Assembly: GCF_001942255.1 (NCBI RefSeq)
Contig: NZ_MKKC01000062.1
Span: 1 to 64,000, forward strand
Length of the DNA stretch: 64,000 nt
Reading direction: 5' to 3'
Source: Nocardiopsis sp. CNR-923
GTDB taxonomy: Bacteria; Actinomycetota; Actinomycetes; Streptosporangiales; Streptosporangiaceae
Shown here: piece after piece, positions 16,875-30,011 of the stretch
How the letters are laid out: each line of letters opens with the position of its first letter
Position numbering within the stretch: position 1 is the stretch's first letter
Notes under the pieces: model-generated
The model's database searches: none
What the model was told of the DNA's origin: nothing
What the model saw: the letters and a program-made list of their open reading frames with translations, nothing else
Made by a program: the position numbers and the translations under genes

Positions 16875-17109
16875 CGTGTCGAGTTCGCGAGCCGCTCGCA
16901 GTCCGCGTCGGAAAAGGCCGTCGCCCCGACCAGCTCGCTCACGAATCCGACGCGGTACAGCGTGGCCGAGGCGTCGATGCGTCGGCGGTCCGGCCCGCCG
17001 CTCCCGACGCGGCGACGCGCGTGTTCACGACCCCGGCGAAGATGGTGAACGCGGCGACGAGCAGGTACAGGAACCCCGCGACCCGTGCGAGCCTCTTCGG
17101 TTCCGTCAC
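16875..17109 (-). pseudogene. Truncated DUF4386-like membrane protein
   Basis: Starts at GTG 17109 after a GGGGAGG ribosome site. The opening TEPKRLARVAGFLYLLVAAF and the first membrane helix are typical of DUF4386. Frame is lost near 16985. In the next frame LYRVGFVSELVGATAF continues the family pattern, and then similarity ends near 16900. About three quarters of the usual protein is missing, so this is a true remnant and not just a base error. Confidence 0.6.
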
Positions 17110-17188
17110 GGTGTGGTCCTCCCCTGGTCCCGGCCGTCGCTCGGCCGCACCCGGCCGCGTCGGCGCACCGCGTTCGGGGTCGCGCCGT

Positions 17189-17922
17189 TCACGCCGGACC
17201 GCCGGCGTGGGCGAGGGCCGACGGGGTCAGCCGGCCGACGATGGCCGGGGCCTCGCGGACGAGGGCGTCGTCGTCCACCGCCTCGACCATGAACTGGGCG
17301 TAGTCCACACGCCGGGTCAGGTTGCTCGCCAGGACGGGGTCGCCCACGTGCCGGCTCCACACGGGCAGGCCCTGGCTCTCTCCCTCCTCCAGGTCGCTGC
17401 CCCGCACGACCGTCCATCCGGTGTCACTGGCGAAGATCCGCCGACACGCCTCCACCTGGTCGTCCACGTCGACGACGCGCGCCAGCTTCGCCAGCCGCCC
17501 GAACACGGCCGCGTACAGCCTGAACCTCCGGCTGTACACGTCCTTCCCGTCGCGTGTGATGTGCCAGCCGCAGGAGAACACCAGCCGGCGCCCGGACGCG
17601 CGTGGTCGAGCACGGCCTGCGCGGTACCGGTGGCGTAGTGGTTCACCCCCCACGGCACCAGCACGGTGAGCACGGCGTCGCACCCGTCGACCGCCCGCGC
17701 GATGACCTCACGGTCGTCGGTCATCCCGGGGATCACGGTGATCCGCTCCCCGAACCCGGCGAGCTTGTGCACGCTCCGCTCGCGGCACACGCCCACGACC
17801 TCGTATCCGCGGTCCAGGGCGTGCCGGACCATGTGGCGCCCGAGTTTGCCCGACGCGCCGACGACGCACACCCTCCTCCCCGCTCCCGGCTTCCCGGCTC
17901 CGTCCGCGGCGGTCGGTCCCAT
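17189..17922 (-). pseudogene. NAD(P)H-binding (NmrA-like) protein, one frameshift as read
   Basis: About 245 residues from ATG 17922 (GGAG seven bases upstream). The N-terminus has the Rossmann motif VVGASGKLGRHMV. The frame breaks near 17600 in CCGGGCGCC and resumes at RRLVFSCGWHITRDG, running to TGA at 17189. The fold is that of atypical short-chain reductases and NmrA-like redox sensors. It is divergent from a TetR gene with two operator-like repeats in between, so it is the likely target of that repressor. Restoring one base gives an intact frame. Confidence 0.75.
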
Positions 17923-17950
17923 GGCCCTCTCCTTCGCTCGGCAGTTGCCT

Positions 17951-17991
17951 CTTACGGTGTAAGGTACAGCCTTGCGGTGTAAGGTTGTCAA
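17951..17991. promoter_or_regulatory. Tandem TetR-type operators overlapping a promoter
   Basis: Two copies of an inverted repeat, CTTACGGTGTAAG (17951-17963, arms CTTAC/GTAAG) and CTTGCGGTGTAAG (17971-17983), start 20 bases apart. On the minus strand a TTGACA -35 box (17991-17986) is followed after 17 bases by TGTACC, so the two repeats flank and overlap the promoter of the NAD(P)H-binding gene. A repressor bound here would also block the divergent TetR gene. Confidence 0.65.
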
Positions 17992-18021
17992 GCATCCGAA
18001 CAGCCCCGACTGGAGGACCCC

Positions 18022-18696
18022 GTGACCGCGGAGCCGACCGACACGCCTCGCCGCGACCCGTTGAGCAAGGAGACGGTGCTCCGCACGGCGGTCGAACTGG
18101 CGGACGAGGCAGGCACCAATGCTCCGAGCATGCGCGGTCTCGCCAAGCGACTCGGCGTCGAGGCCATGTCGCTGTACCACCACTTCCGGAACAAGGAAGC
18201 CATCCTCGACGGCATGGTCGACCTCGTCTTCGGCGAGATCGAACTGCCCTCGGTCGACGTCGGCTGGCGGACGGCCATGCGACGTCGGGCGGCCTCGATG
18301 CGCGACGCACTGACCCGACACCCGTGGGCGATCAGCCTGATGGACTCACGGACCAGCCCCGGTCGGGCGACCCTGCGCCATCACGACGCGGTCATCGGCT
18401 GCCTGCGGTCGGGAGGCTTCTCGATCTCCGGAGCGGCGCACGCGCTGTCCGTGCTGGACGGCTACGTCTACGGGTTCACGCTCCAGGAGCTCAGCCTGCC
18501 CTTCACATCGTCGGCCGACCTCGGGGACGTGGCGGGCGCCATGCTGGAACGCATCCCGGGCGACGAGTTCCCGCACCTGACCGAGATGATCGCCGACCGC
18601 GCCCTCAGACCCGGTTACGCGTACGCCGAGGAGTTCGACATCGGACTCGACCTGATCCTCGACGGCCTCGAACGGCGGCGCGGAACGTGGCGGTAG
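18022..18696 (+). CDS. TetR/AcrR-family repressor
   Basis: 224 residues from GTG 18022. The N-terminal helix-turn-helix reads LSKETVLRTAVELADEAG, then SMRGLAKRLGVEAMSLYHHF followed by RNKEAILDGM. The C-terminal part (LDGYVYGFTLQELSLPF) resembles the TetR_C ligand-binding domain. It lies 99 bases from the divergent NAD(P)H-binding gene with tandem palindromes between, so it probably represses that gene and itself until a small molecule binds. The ligand is unknown. Confidence 0.9.
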   Translation: MTAEPTDTPRRDPLSKETVLRTAVELADEAGTNAPSMRGLAKRLGVEAMSLYHHFRNKEAILDGMVDLVFGEIELPSVDVGWRTAMRRRAASMRDALTRHPWAISLMDSRTSPGRATLRHHDAVIGCLRSGGFSISGAAHALSVLDGYVYGFTLQELSLPFTSSADLGDVAGAMLERIPGDEFPHLTEMIADRALRPGYAYAEEFDIGLDLILDGLERRRGTWR

Positions 18697-18821
18697 GAGC
18701 AGGGCGCGGGCGCCGGACGGCGGTGGCGGGCCCGCCCTCGGCCGAGCACGCGCGGGAGATCCCCGTGTCGTGCACCGGCTGAGCGCGGCCCGACGGGGAG
18801 GATGGCTGCGACGCCGCCGCC

Positions 18822-19720
18822 GTGAAACGGAGACGCCGCATGCCGGTCGCCCGCGCCCTGCTCGCCTGCGCCCTCGTGTCCGCCGTCCTGGTGACCGTGG
18901 TGGTCCCCGCCAACGCCGACGCGTCGGCCGAGTTCCGACTCAACACCTTCGAGCGCCCGGCCGCGGGCCGCGCCTATCCCCTGACTGAATGGGCCAAGGA
19001 CGGGTGGCACGCCCCCCGGGGCCGGGGGATGGACGAGCGCACCCTGATCGACGACCGCGTCCCCGCCCACACGGGCGGACAATCCCTGCGCGTGTCCTAT
19101 CCGCGGGGCAGGATCGGTCCGCGCGAGTCCGGCGCGCAGGCCCCGTTCCGGCTCACCCCCGCGCGCGAGTACCACGTGTCCTTCTGGGTGCGGTTCAGCG
19201 ACGACTTCAGCTGGGGCACCACCTCGTACGGCGGGAAGTTGGGCCTGGGCCTGGCGGGCGGCGGCGCGTGTTCGGGCGGCCGGGTCTGCGACGGCGAGAA
19301 CGGCTTCAGCTCGCGCATGATCTGGCGCCGTGACGGCCGAGCGGCCGTGTACTACTACCACATGGACAAGAAGGGCGCCTTCGGCGACCAGGAGTTCCTG
19401 CGCGTCGACGGCGCGACGTGCACTACCCACGGGGCGAGTGGGTGAACATCGTGCAGCGGCTCAGGGTGAACACCGTGACCGAGGGCCGGGCCAACCCCGA
19501 CGGAGAGATCGAGGTCCACTACAACGGCGCGCCCGCCGCCGAGGTCACCGGCCTGCGACTGGTCTCCAACGACGACCTGGTGGACAAGGCCTACTTCTCG
19601 TCCTTCTTCGGCGGCTCCACCGAGGGGTTCGCCCCGGCCAACGACAGCCACGTCTGGTACGACGACCTGAAGGTGTCGGTCCTGCCCGGGCGCGTCTGCG
19701 GATTCGGCGGCTGCGTGTGA
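18822..19720 (+). pseudogene. Secreted polysaccharide-lyase-like protein, one frameshift as read
   Basis: The signal peptide is clear: basic start (MKRRRR), hydrophobic stretch LLACALVSAVLVTVVV and a cleavage region near ANADASA. The body has beta-jelly-roll features of alginate/glucuronan lyase-like families (YHVSFWVRFSDDFSWG, GGKLGLGL, YYYHMD). The frame breaks near 19425 in GGCGCGACG and resumes with DVHYPRGEWVNIVQRLRVNT, ending VCGFGGCV. The GTG at 18822 gives the basic n-region; an ATG at 18840 has a better ribosome site (GGAG seven bases before). Exact lyase family and substrate are uncertain. Confidence 0.7.
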
Positions 19721-19757
19721 CGGCTCCGGCCCCCCGCGGACCCGTGGACCCGGGCGG

Positions 19758-22990
<3,233 letters not shown>

Positions 22991-22997
22991 GGTCCTC

Positions 22998-23026
22998 AGT
23001 CTGGTCGCTTTTCTGGAGTAAGTCAA
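22998..23026 (-). promoter_or_regulatory. furA promoter with probable FurA box
   Basis: On the minus strand the sequence TTGACTTACTCCAGAAAAG is followed by CGACCAGACT. It closely resembles the FurA-bound furA promoter described in mycobacteria (TTGAC...TCCAGAAAAG), as I recall it. TTGACT can act as -35 with CAGACT 17 bases later. The mRNA start would be close to the furA ATG. Confidence 0.6.
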
Positions 23027-23156
23027 ATGATGTAGAGATTCCGCTGTGGGATGGGAAACGGTCGACCGGGAGGTGGGCAGGTCAGGAGAACCGCCGCACC
23101 GGGACGCTTCGGTAGAGTCGCCAGCGCCCTCCCCCCAGAAACGGTGAGAACGGTGT

Positions 23157-24215
23157 ATGCGCGTCACGGGAGATCAACCGGGAACGAGAGTTCCGAGGGT
23201 CGTCGTCGTCAACGCCGCGCTGGCCGCCTGCGTGTGGCTGGTGTGGGCTCTCGTGTGGGGGCCGCGGTTCCTCGACGCCCTCCAGGCCAACTGGCCGGTG
23301 GCGCTCACGATGGTGTTCGGCTCGCTCATCGGCGGCGGGACCAGTGAGGGAGGCGGGGCGGTCTCCTTCCCCGTCATGACCAAGCTGCTGTCCGTTCCCG
23401 CCGACGAGGCCCGCGTCTTCACGTTCGCGATCCAGTCGGTCGGCATGACGGCGGCCTCGATCTCGATCCTGGCGTGCCGGGTGCCCGTCGAACGACGGGT
23501 GGTGGTCCACGGTTCGGCCGCGGGCGTGGTCGGCGTGGTCGTCAGCGCCGTGTACCTGGCGCCGCTGGTACCGCTTCCGCTGGTCCGCGTGCTGTTCACG
23601 ATGCTGCTCGTGGCACTCGCCGTCGCGCTCCTCCTCCAGCTGTTCCAACGCGGGTACCGGAGGAACCCGGCCGTTCCCGAGTGGACCGTCCGGGAACGGG
23701 CCCTGGTGGTCGGCGCCGGTTTCGCGGGCGGAGTGCTCAGCGGCGTGGCGGGCGTGGGCGAGAACTGCGTGATGTTCCTCCTCCTGGTCCTGCTGTTCCG
23801 GGTCTCGGAGAAGGTGAGCACGCCCACGACAGTGATCATGATGACCGTGGTCTCGATCGGCGCGTTCACCGCGCACGTGTTCGTCATCGGCGACTTCACC
23901 GGGGCGGTGGTCGGTTACTGGGTCGCGGCGGCACCCGTCGTCGCGGTCGGCGCGCCGCTGGGCGCGTGGATCTGCACGCGGCTCACGCCGTTCACGATCC
24001 GGATGATCCTGTTCGCGCTGATCGCAAGCGAGCTGGTGAGCACGCTGCTGTTCGTGCCGTTCACGCCCCTGCTGACGGTCCTCGGCCTGACGACCCTCAC
24101 CGTCCTCACCGTGCTGTGCGTGGCCTTCATCCGAAGCGACCGGTACGCGGCCGGTGGACGCCCGCCGGGAGAGGACGACCAGGCCAGGGCCCCGCTGAGG
24201 TCCGGAGCCGGCTGA
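23157..24215 (+). CDS. TauE/SafE-family permease
   Basis: 352 residues with eight or more membrane spans. It has the family features of two repeats with glycine-rich loops: GSLIGGGTSEGGGAVSFPVM in the first half and AGGVLSGVAGVGENCVMFLL in the second. Members export or import sulfite, sulfoacetate or other organosulfur anions across the membrane. Substrate is not predictable from context. It is divergent from furA, and a strong bidirectional terminator follows. Confidence 0.88.
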   Translation: MRVTGDQPGTRVPRVVVVNAALAACVWLVWALVWGPRFLDALQANWPVALTMVFGSLIGGGTSEGGGAVSFPVMTKLLSVPADEARVFTFAIQSVGMTAASISILACRVPVERRVVVHGSAAGVVGVVVSAVYLAPLVPLPLVRVLFTMLLVALAVALLLQLFQRGYRRNPAVPEWTVRERALVVGAGFAGGVLSGVAGVGENCVMFLLLVLLFRVSEKVSTPTTVIMMTVVSIGAFTAHVFVIGDFTGAVVGYWVAAAPVVAVGAPLGAWICTRLTPFTIRMILFALIASELVSTLLFVPFTPLLTVLGLTTLTVLTVLCVAFIRSDRYAAGGRPPGEDDQARAPLRSGAG

Positions 24216-24221
24216 GGACGC

Positions 24222-24257
24222 GGCGGTCCGCTCCTCCCAGCAGGAGCGGACCGCCGG
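24222..24257. terminator. Bidirectional terminator between the TauE/SafE gene and argG
   Basis: A perfect 15-bp stem (CGGCGGTCCGCTCCT and its complement) with loop CCCAGC, lying between two convergent stops. Long stems without a T tract are common terminators in actinomycetes. Confidence 0.8.
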
Positions 24258-24274
24258 ACACGCGAAGCCGCGGA

Positions 24275-25846
<1,572 letters not shown>

Positions 25847-25872
25847 TCAGCCAAGGCCGTCGGGAACGCGGG

Positions 25873-27042
25873 TCAGGCGCGGGCGGCGGACAGGACCACG
25901 TCCACCAGGCGGTCGGCCGCGTCCGGGCGTCCGAGCGCGCGGGCGTTCTCCTCGATCCGACGGCGGCGCCCGGGATCCGCCAGCAGTGGCTCGACCGCCT
26001 CCCGCAGCCGGTCGGCGCCGACCTCGTCCAGCAGCGCGACCGCCGCTCCCGACTCCTGGAGGTGCCGGGCGTTGTGCCGCTGCTCGTCACCGGCGGACGT
26101 GGCGAGCGGGATCAACGCGGCGGCCTTGCCCAGCGCGGTCAGCTCCGCGATCGTCCCCGCTCCGCTGCGCGAGACCACGACGTCGGCCAGCGCCAGCACG
26201 TCGGGCAGCTCCGGCCCGACGAAGTCCGTGAGGTGGTAGCGGACGAGCAGCTCGGGGTCGAGGTCGCGGGTGGCCTCGCGCAGCGGGTCCAGGTTGGCCG
26301 CGCCGCACTGGTGCACGACGTTGGCGCGCGAGAGCAGCCACGGCAGCAGGTCGCGGACCGTGCCGTTGATCTGTGCCGACCCCTGGGCGCCTCCGGTCAC
26401 GTAGACCGTGGGCAGCGACGGGTCGTGCCCCTCGAATCCGAGCCCCTCGGCGGCCCGGTCCGCCCGCCCGCGCAGCACCTCGGGGCGGACCGGGTTGCCG
26501 GTGATCACCGCGCGGTCGCGGACGTCGTCCGGCAGCAGGCCCGTGCTCGACGGAGAGGACACCGCGACCCGCGCGGCGCGGCGGGCGAGCACCTTGTTGG
26601 CCAGCCCGAGGCGCACGGTCTGCTCGTGCACCACCAGGGGGCGGCGGCACATCGCCGCGCCCACGCCCACGGGAACGGCCACGTAGCCGCCGGTGGCCAG
26701 CACGACGTCGGGCGCGAAGCCGGTGATGATCCGCCGGGCCTGGAGCACGCCGCGCGGCACGTTGGCCATGTCGCGGAGGTTCTCCTTCGTGAGCATCCTC
26801 AGCGGGTTGGCCGCACGACGGATCTTGCCGACCTCGACCGAGTCGAAGGCGATCCCGTTGGACCCGGCCACCCGCTGCTCCAGGCTGTCGGCGGCGCCCA
26901 CCCACAGGACCTTCAGGGTCCTCCCCTCGGCCTCCAGCCGTTCACGCAGGGTGTTGACGACCGTGAGCGCGGGATAGGTGTGCCCGCCCGTTCCCCCTCC
27001 GGTCACGATCAGACGCAGTTCCTGGGTTCGACTGTTGTTCAA
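25873..27042 (-). CDS. murG: MurG-like GlcNAc transferase, stand-alone paralogue
   Basis: 389 residues. The glycine loop VTGGGTGGHTYPA at the N-terminus, the HEQTVRLGLANKVLARRA segment and the C-terminal nucleotide-sugar motif VVSRSGAGTIAEL (MurG has a similar SRAGAxT.AEL) identify a MurG-type glycosyltransferase that adds GlcNAc to lipid I at the inner membrane face. No dcw or other cell-wall genes are nearby, so this is probably a second copy. The start at TTG 27042 lacks a strong ribosome site. It may serve a special peptidoglycan or glycolipid step. Confidence 0.85.
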   Translation of the reverse strand: MNNSRTQELRLIVTGGGTGGHTYPALTVVNTLRERLEAEGRTLKVLWVGAADSLEQRVAGSNGIAFDSVEVGKIRRAANPLRMLTKENLRDMANVPRGVLQARRIITGFAPDVVLATGGYVAVPVGVGAAMCRRPLVVHEQTVRLGLANKVLARRAARVAVSSPSSTGLLPDDVRDRAVITGNPVRPEVLRGRADRAAEGLGFEGHDPSLPTVYVTGGAQGSAQINGTVRDLLPWLLSRANVVHQCGAANLDPLREATRDLDPELLVRYHLTDFVGPELPDVLALADVVVSRSGAGTIAELTALGKAAALIPLATSAGDEQRHNARHLQESGAAVALLDEVGADRLREAVEPLLADPGRRRRIEENARALGRPDAADRLVDVVLSAARA

Positions 27043-27470
27043 GGGTGTCCCATCTGTGCTCGCCCGTTGGCGCGCGCGGGTCGAGGGTGTCTTCGGTCGA
27101 GGGGGACCCCGCGTCGGACCGATCGGGTCATGCGGGGGTCGACATGCACGCTAGCCGCCCGCGGAGCCCGCCGCACACGGGATTCCCGCCGAAGTGCACG
27201 GGAACCCGCCCGGTGCGCCGCCGGGCTCAGCCAGCCCTGGAGCCGACCGAGGCCATGCCGCGCGGAGTCCACTCCGGACGGCCCCATCTCGCCCATCGTC
27301 AACTCCCTTGCCAACCTGGCGGAGAACTCTTGCGCTTTTCGAGAAGTTCATGAAGGTTTTTCACAGACCCTCCGCACTTCGTCACCCTTCGTGTCAGAAA
27401 AGCTACGATGAGACTGCATGCGGTGTCTGGCCCACGCACTGCTTCCAGGAGGAAGCCGGAAGGAGCCACG
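27043..27470. other. Intergenic region between divergent genes
   Basis: About 430 bases between the MurG-like gene and the secreted glycosidase. It must hold promoters for both. A less GC-rich stretch at 27325-27420 is the best candidate for the plus-strand promoter. No terminator or small gene is evident. Confidence 0.5.
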
Positions 27471-29111
27471 TTGGCACGACCGAACCGGAACCAGCCCGCC
27501 CCCGCGGCCGCGACGGCCCGGATCCGCGGACGGCGGACCGCCCTCCTGAGCGGCGCGCTCGCCGCAGCGCTCACCACGACCCTGCTCCACGCGCCGCCCG
27601 CCGCGGCCGAACCGGACGGGCTCCGACGCGGACCCGCGGAGTGCGAGGCCGACCCGCTCGCCCCTCCCAAGCGCGAGATGCGCGCGGAGTGGATCGCGGG
27701 GGTCCACAACATCGACTGGCCGAGCAGGCAGGGGCTGGCCCCGGAGCAACAGCGCGCCGAACTGGTCGGCCTCTACGACGAGGCCAGGGCCAACGGCCTC
27801 AACGCCGTGTTCGTGCAGATCCGCCCCACCGCCGACGCCTTCTGGCCCTCACCGCACGAACCGTGGTCGGAATGGCTCACCGGCCATCAGGGCCGCGACC
27901 CCGGATACGACCCCCTGGAGTTCGCGGTCGAGGAGGCCCATGCCCGCAACCTGGAGTTCCACGGTTGGTTCAACCCCTACCGGGTGGCCATGCACGACGA
28001 CCCTGGCAGGCTGGTCGAGGGCCACCCGGCCCGGCGCAACCCGGACTGGGTGTTCGACTACAACGGCCGCCTCTACTACGACCCGGGCATCCCCGAGGTG
28101 CGCTCGTTCGTGATCGAGGCGATGATGCACGCGGTCGAGAACTACGACCTCGACGGCGTGCACTTCGACGACTACTTCTACCCCTATCCCTCGTCCGGTG
28201 CGCCGATCCCCGACCGGGACACCTTCGAGCGGTACGGCGGCGCGTTCGACGACATCGGCGACTGGCGGCGCGACAACGTCAACCGCCTGGTGCGGGAGAT
28301 GAGCGCGGCGGTGCACGCGGCCAAACCGCACGCCCGGTTCGGGATCAGCCCGTTCGGGATCTGGCGGAACGCGTCCAGCGACCCGGACGGCTCCGACACC
28401 CGCGGCTTCGAGTCCTACGACGGCATCTACGCCGACAGCCGCCGATGGGTCCGCGAGGGGTGGCTCGACTACGTCAACCCTCAGGTCTACTGGGAGATCG
28501 GTCTGCCGGTGGCCGACTACGCCGTACTGGTCCCCTGGTGGGAGAGGGTCACCGCCGGCACGGGAACCCACCTGTACATCGGGCAGGCCGCCTACAAGGT
28601 CGGCAACGACGGCGCCTGGTCCAACCCCCGCGAACTCGCCCGACACGTCGAGATGGACCGCGCGCACCCCGGTGTGCACGGCGAGGTCTACTTCAGCGCC
28701 ACGTCCCTGCGCACCAACGCGGCCGACGCCATGGCGATCCTGGCCAGCGAGCACTACGCGCGCCCCGCCCTCGTTCCGGTGACGCCGGACCGGGGCGGCG
28801 CCACGCCCGGGCGGCCGGTGGTGGTCGGGGCCGAGTCGGCGGGCGGCGACGTCCGGCTGAGGGTCCGCGCCGGGCAGGGCATGGCGCCGGCCTACTACGC
28901 GGTGTACGCGTTCGAGGGCCATGACGGGTTCAGACCGACGCCGTGCCGGTTCGAGGACCCCCGCTCGCTGGTCACCACCGTGCGCGCCGCGCGCGGCAGG
29001 GAGACGGTGCTGACCGTGCCGGGAGGCAGCGGTGCGCACACGTACTTCGTGACCGCGGTCGACCGGCTCCACCACGAGAGCGACCCGAGCAACCCGCGCC
29101 GCCTGCCCTGA
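27471..29111 (+). CDS. Secreted GH10-like glycosidase (YddW/DUF187 type)
   Basis: 546 residues from TTG 27471, chosen because AGGAG lies six bases upstream. An ATG at 27408 in frame has no ribosome site. The N-terminus ARIRGRRTALLSGALAAALT...PPAAAEP is a signal peptide, possibly Tat type. The catalytic barrel has MRAEWIAGVHNIDWPS, VFVQIRPTADAFWPS, FHGWFNPYRV and GVHFDDYFYPYP, typical of the glycosyl-hydrolase-like 10 family found in cell-wall-associated proteins. The last 100 residues look like a fibronectin-III domain. Likely substrate is a cell-wall or exopolysaccharide glycan. Confidence 0.88.
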   Translation: MARPNRNQPAPAAATARIRGRRTALLSGALAAALTTTLLHAPPAAAEPDGLRRGPAECEADPLAPPKREMRAEWIAGVHNIDWPSRQGLAPEQQRAELVGLYDEARANGLNAVFVQIRPTADAFWPSPHEPWSEWLTGHQGRDPGYDPLEFAVEEAHARNLEFHGWFNPYRVAMHDDPGRLVEGHPARRNPDWVFDYNGRLYYDPGIPEVRSFVIEAMMHAVENYDLDGVHFDDYFYPYPSSGAPIPDRDTFERYGGAFDDIGDWRRDNVNRLVREMSAAVHAAKPHARFGISPFGIWRNASSDPDGSDTRGFESYDGIYADSRRWVREGWLDYVNPQVYWEIGLPVADYAVLVPWWERVTAGTGTHLYIGQAAYKVGNDGAWSNPRELARHVEMDRAHPGVHGEVYFSATSLRTNAADAMAILASEHYARPALVPVTPDRGGATPGRPVVVGAESAGGDVRLRVRAGQGMAPAYYAVYAFEGHDGFRPTPCRFEDPRSLVTTVRAARGRETVLTVPGGSGAHTYFVTAVDRLHHESDPSNPRRLP

Positions 29112-29232
29112 GAGCGGACGGGCTCCGCCAAGGGACACGCAGGGTCGCGGCGCTCCTGCGCTCCTCGGGCGGTGCGCCCGTCGCCCGGTACCGGCCGCGG
29201 ACCGTGATCCGGCCGCGCGCGGACGGCTCCGC

Positions 29233-29916
29233 CTACGCGCGCGTGGCTCTGCGGCGCGGTGGGGCGGGCTCGATGCCGGGGTCGGGCACGTGCTCGGGGA
29301 CGTCGCGATCGGTGAAGGGCAGCGTTCCCGGGTAGCCGACGGCCAGGGCGACGTGCCGCCCGGCCAGCTCGCGCGCCGCCGGGACGGTCAGAACCGGATC
29401 GCGGGCCAGGAGCCGCACGGCCAGTCCGCCGAGGAGGGCGTGGGCCATGGCGGCGGCCTCATCAGGGTCGCAGGGGCCGAAGTCGCCCGAGGCGACGCCG
29501 TCGCGGACCGCTTCGGAGAAGGGCTCGCGCATTCGCGCGTAGAGGCTGGTCAGCGCGTTCGCCAGGTCTGAGGAGCGCACGGCACGGCTCTCCAGCTCCG
29601 ACCACAGCATCCACTCCCGCACGTCGTCGGGGGTGAGCGGTAGCCAGAAGTCGACCAGGTCGGCGACGCGCTCCGGCGGCGAGGTGCGGCCGACGTCCTC
29701 GGCCAGGTGGGCGGACCGCGCGTGCTCGCGGTCCAGGGAGTGCGCGATGGCCGCGGCCAGCAGCTGGGTGCGGGTGGCGAAGTGGTAGTGGATCAGGGCC
29801 GTGGAGGACCGGGCGCGCCGGGCGATCTCGGCCAGGCGCACGCCGTCGTATCCGTCCCGGGCGATCAGCTCGACGGCGGCGTCGAGGATGCGAATGCGGC
29901 TGTCGCTGGAGGTCAT
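29233..29916 (-). CDS. TetR-family repressor of the permease-ureohydrolase operon
   Basis: 227 residues from ATG 29916 (an in-frame ATG at 29934 is also possible). The N-terminal DNA-binding part is SRIRILDAAVELIARDGYDG then VRLAEIARRARSSTALIHYH, with the effector domain after it. The tail is proline/arginine-rich. It is divergent from the permease gene with a perfect long palindrome between the two, so autoregulation and control of the permease-ureohydrolase pair are likely. The inducer may be the transported nitrogen compound. Confidence 0.9.
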   Translation of the reverse strand: MTSSDSRIRILDAAVELIARDGYDGVRLAEIARRARSSTALIHYHFATRTQLLAAAIAHSLDREHARSAHLAEDVGRTSPPERVADLVDFWLPLTPDDVREWMLWSELESRAVRSSDLANALTSLYARMREPFSEAVRDGVASGDFGPCDPDEAAAMAHALLGGLAVRLLARDPVLTVPAARELAGRHVALAVGYPGTLPFTDRDVPEHVPDPGIEPAPPRRRATRA

Positions 29917-29958
29917 GGCGCCATTCTTTACCATCGGGCGCTTGTGTCGCAGTTCACT

Positions 29959-29995
29959 CTGACTTTAAAATCAGTCAAGTTGATTTTAAAGTCAG
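29959..29995. promoter_or_regulatory. Perfect 15-bp inverted repeat, TetR operator
   Basis: The arms are CTGACTTTAAAATCA and TGATTTTAAAGTCAG separated by GTCAAGT, an AT-rich island in the intergenic region between the TetR gene and the permease. Every base of the arms pairs. It is long enough for two dimers. Confidence 0.85.
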
Positions 29996-30011
29996 GACCC
30001 GAGGAGTGCAC

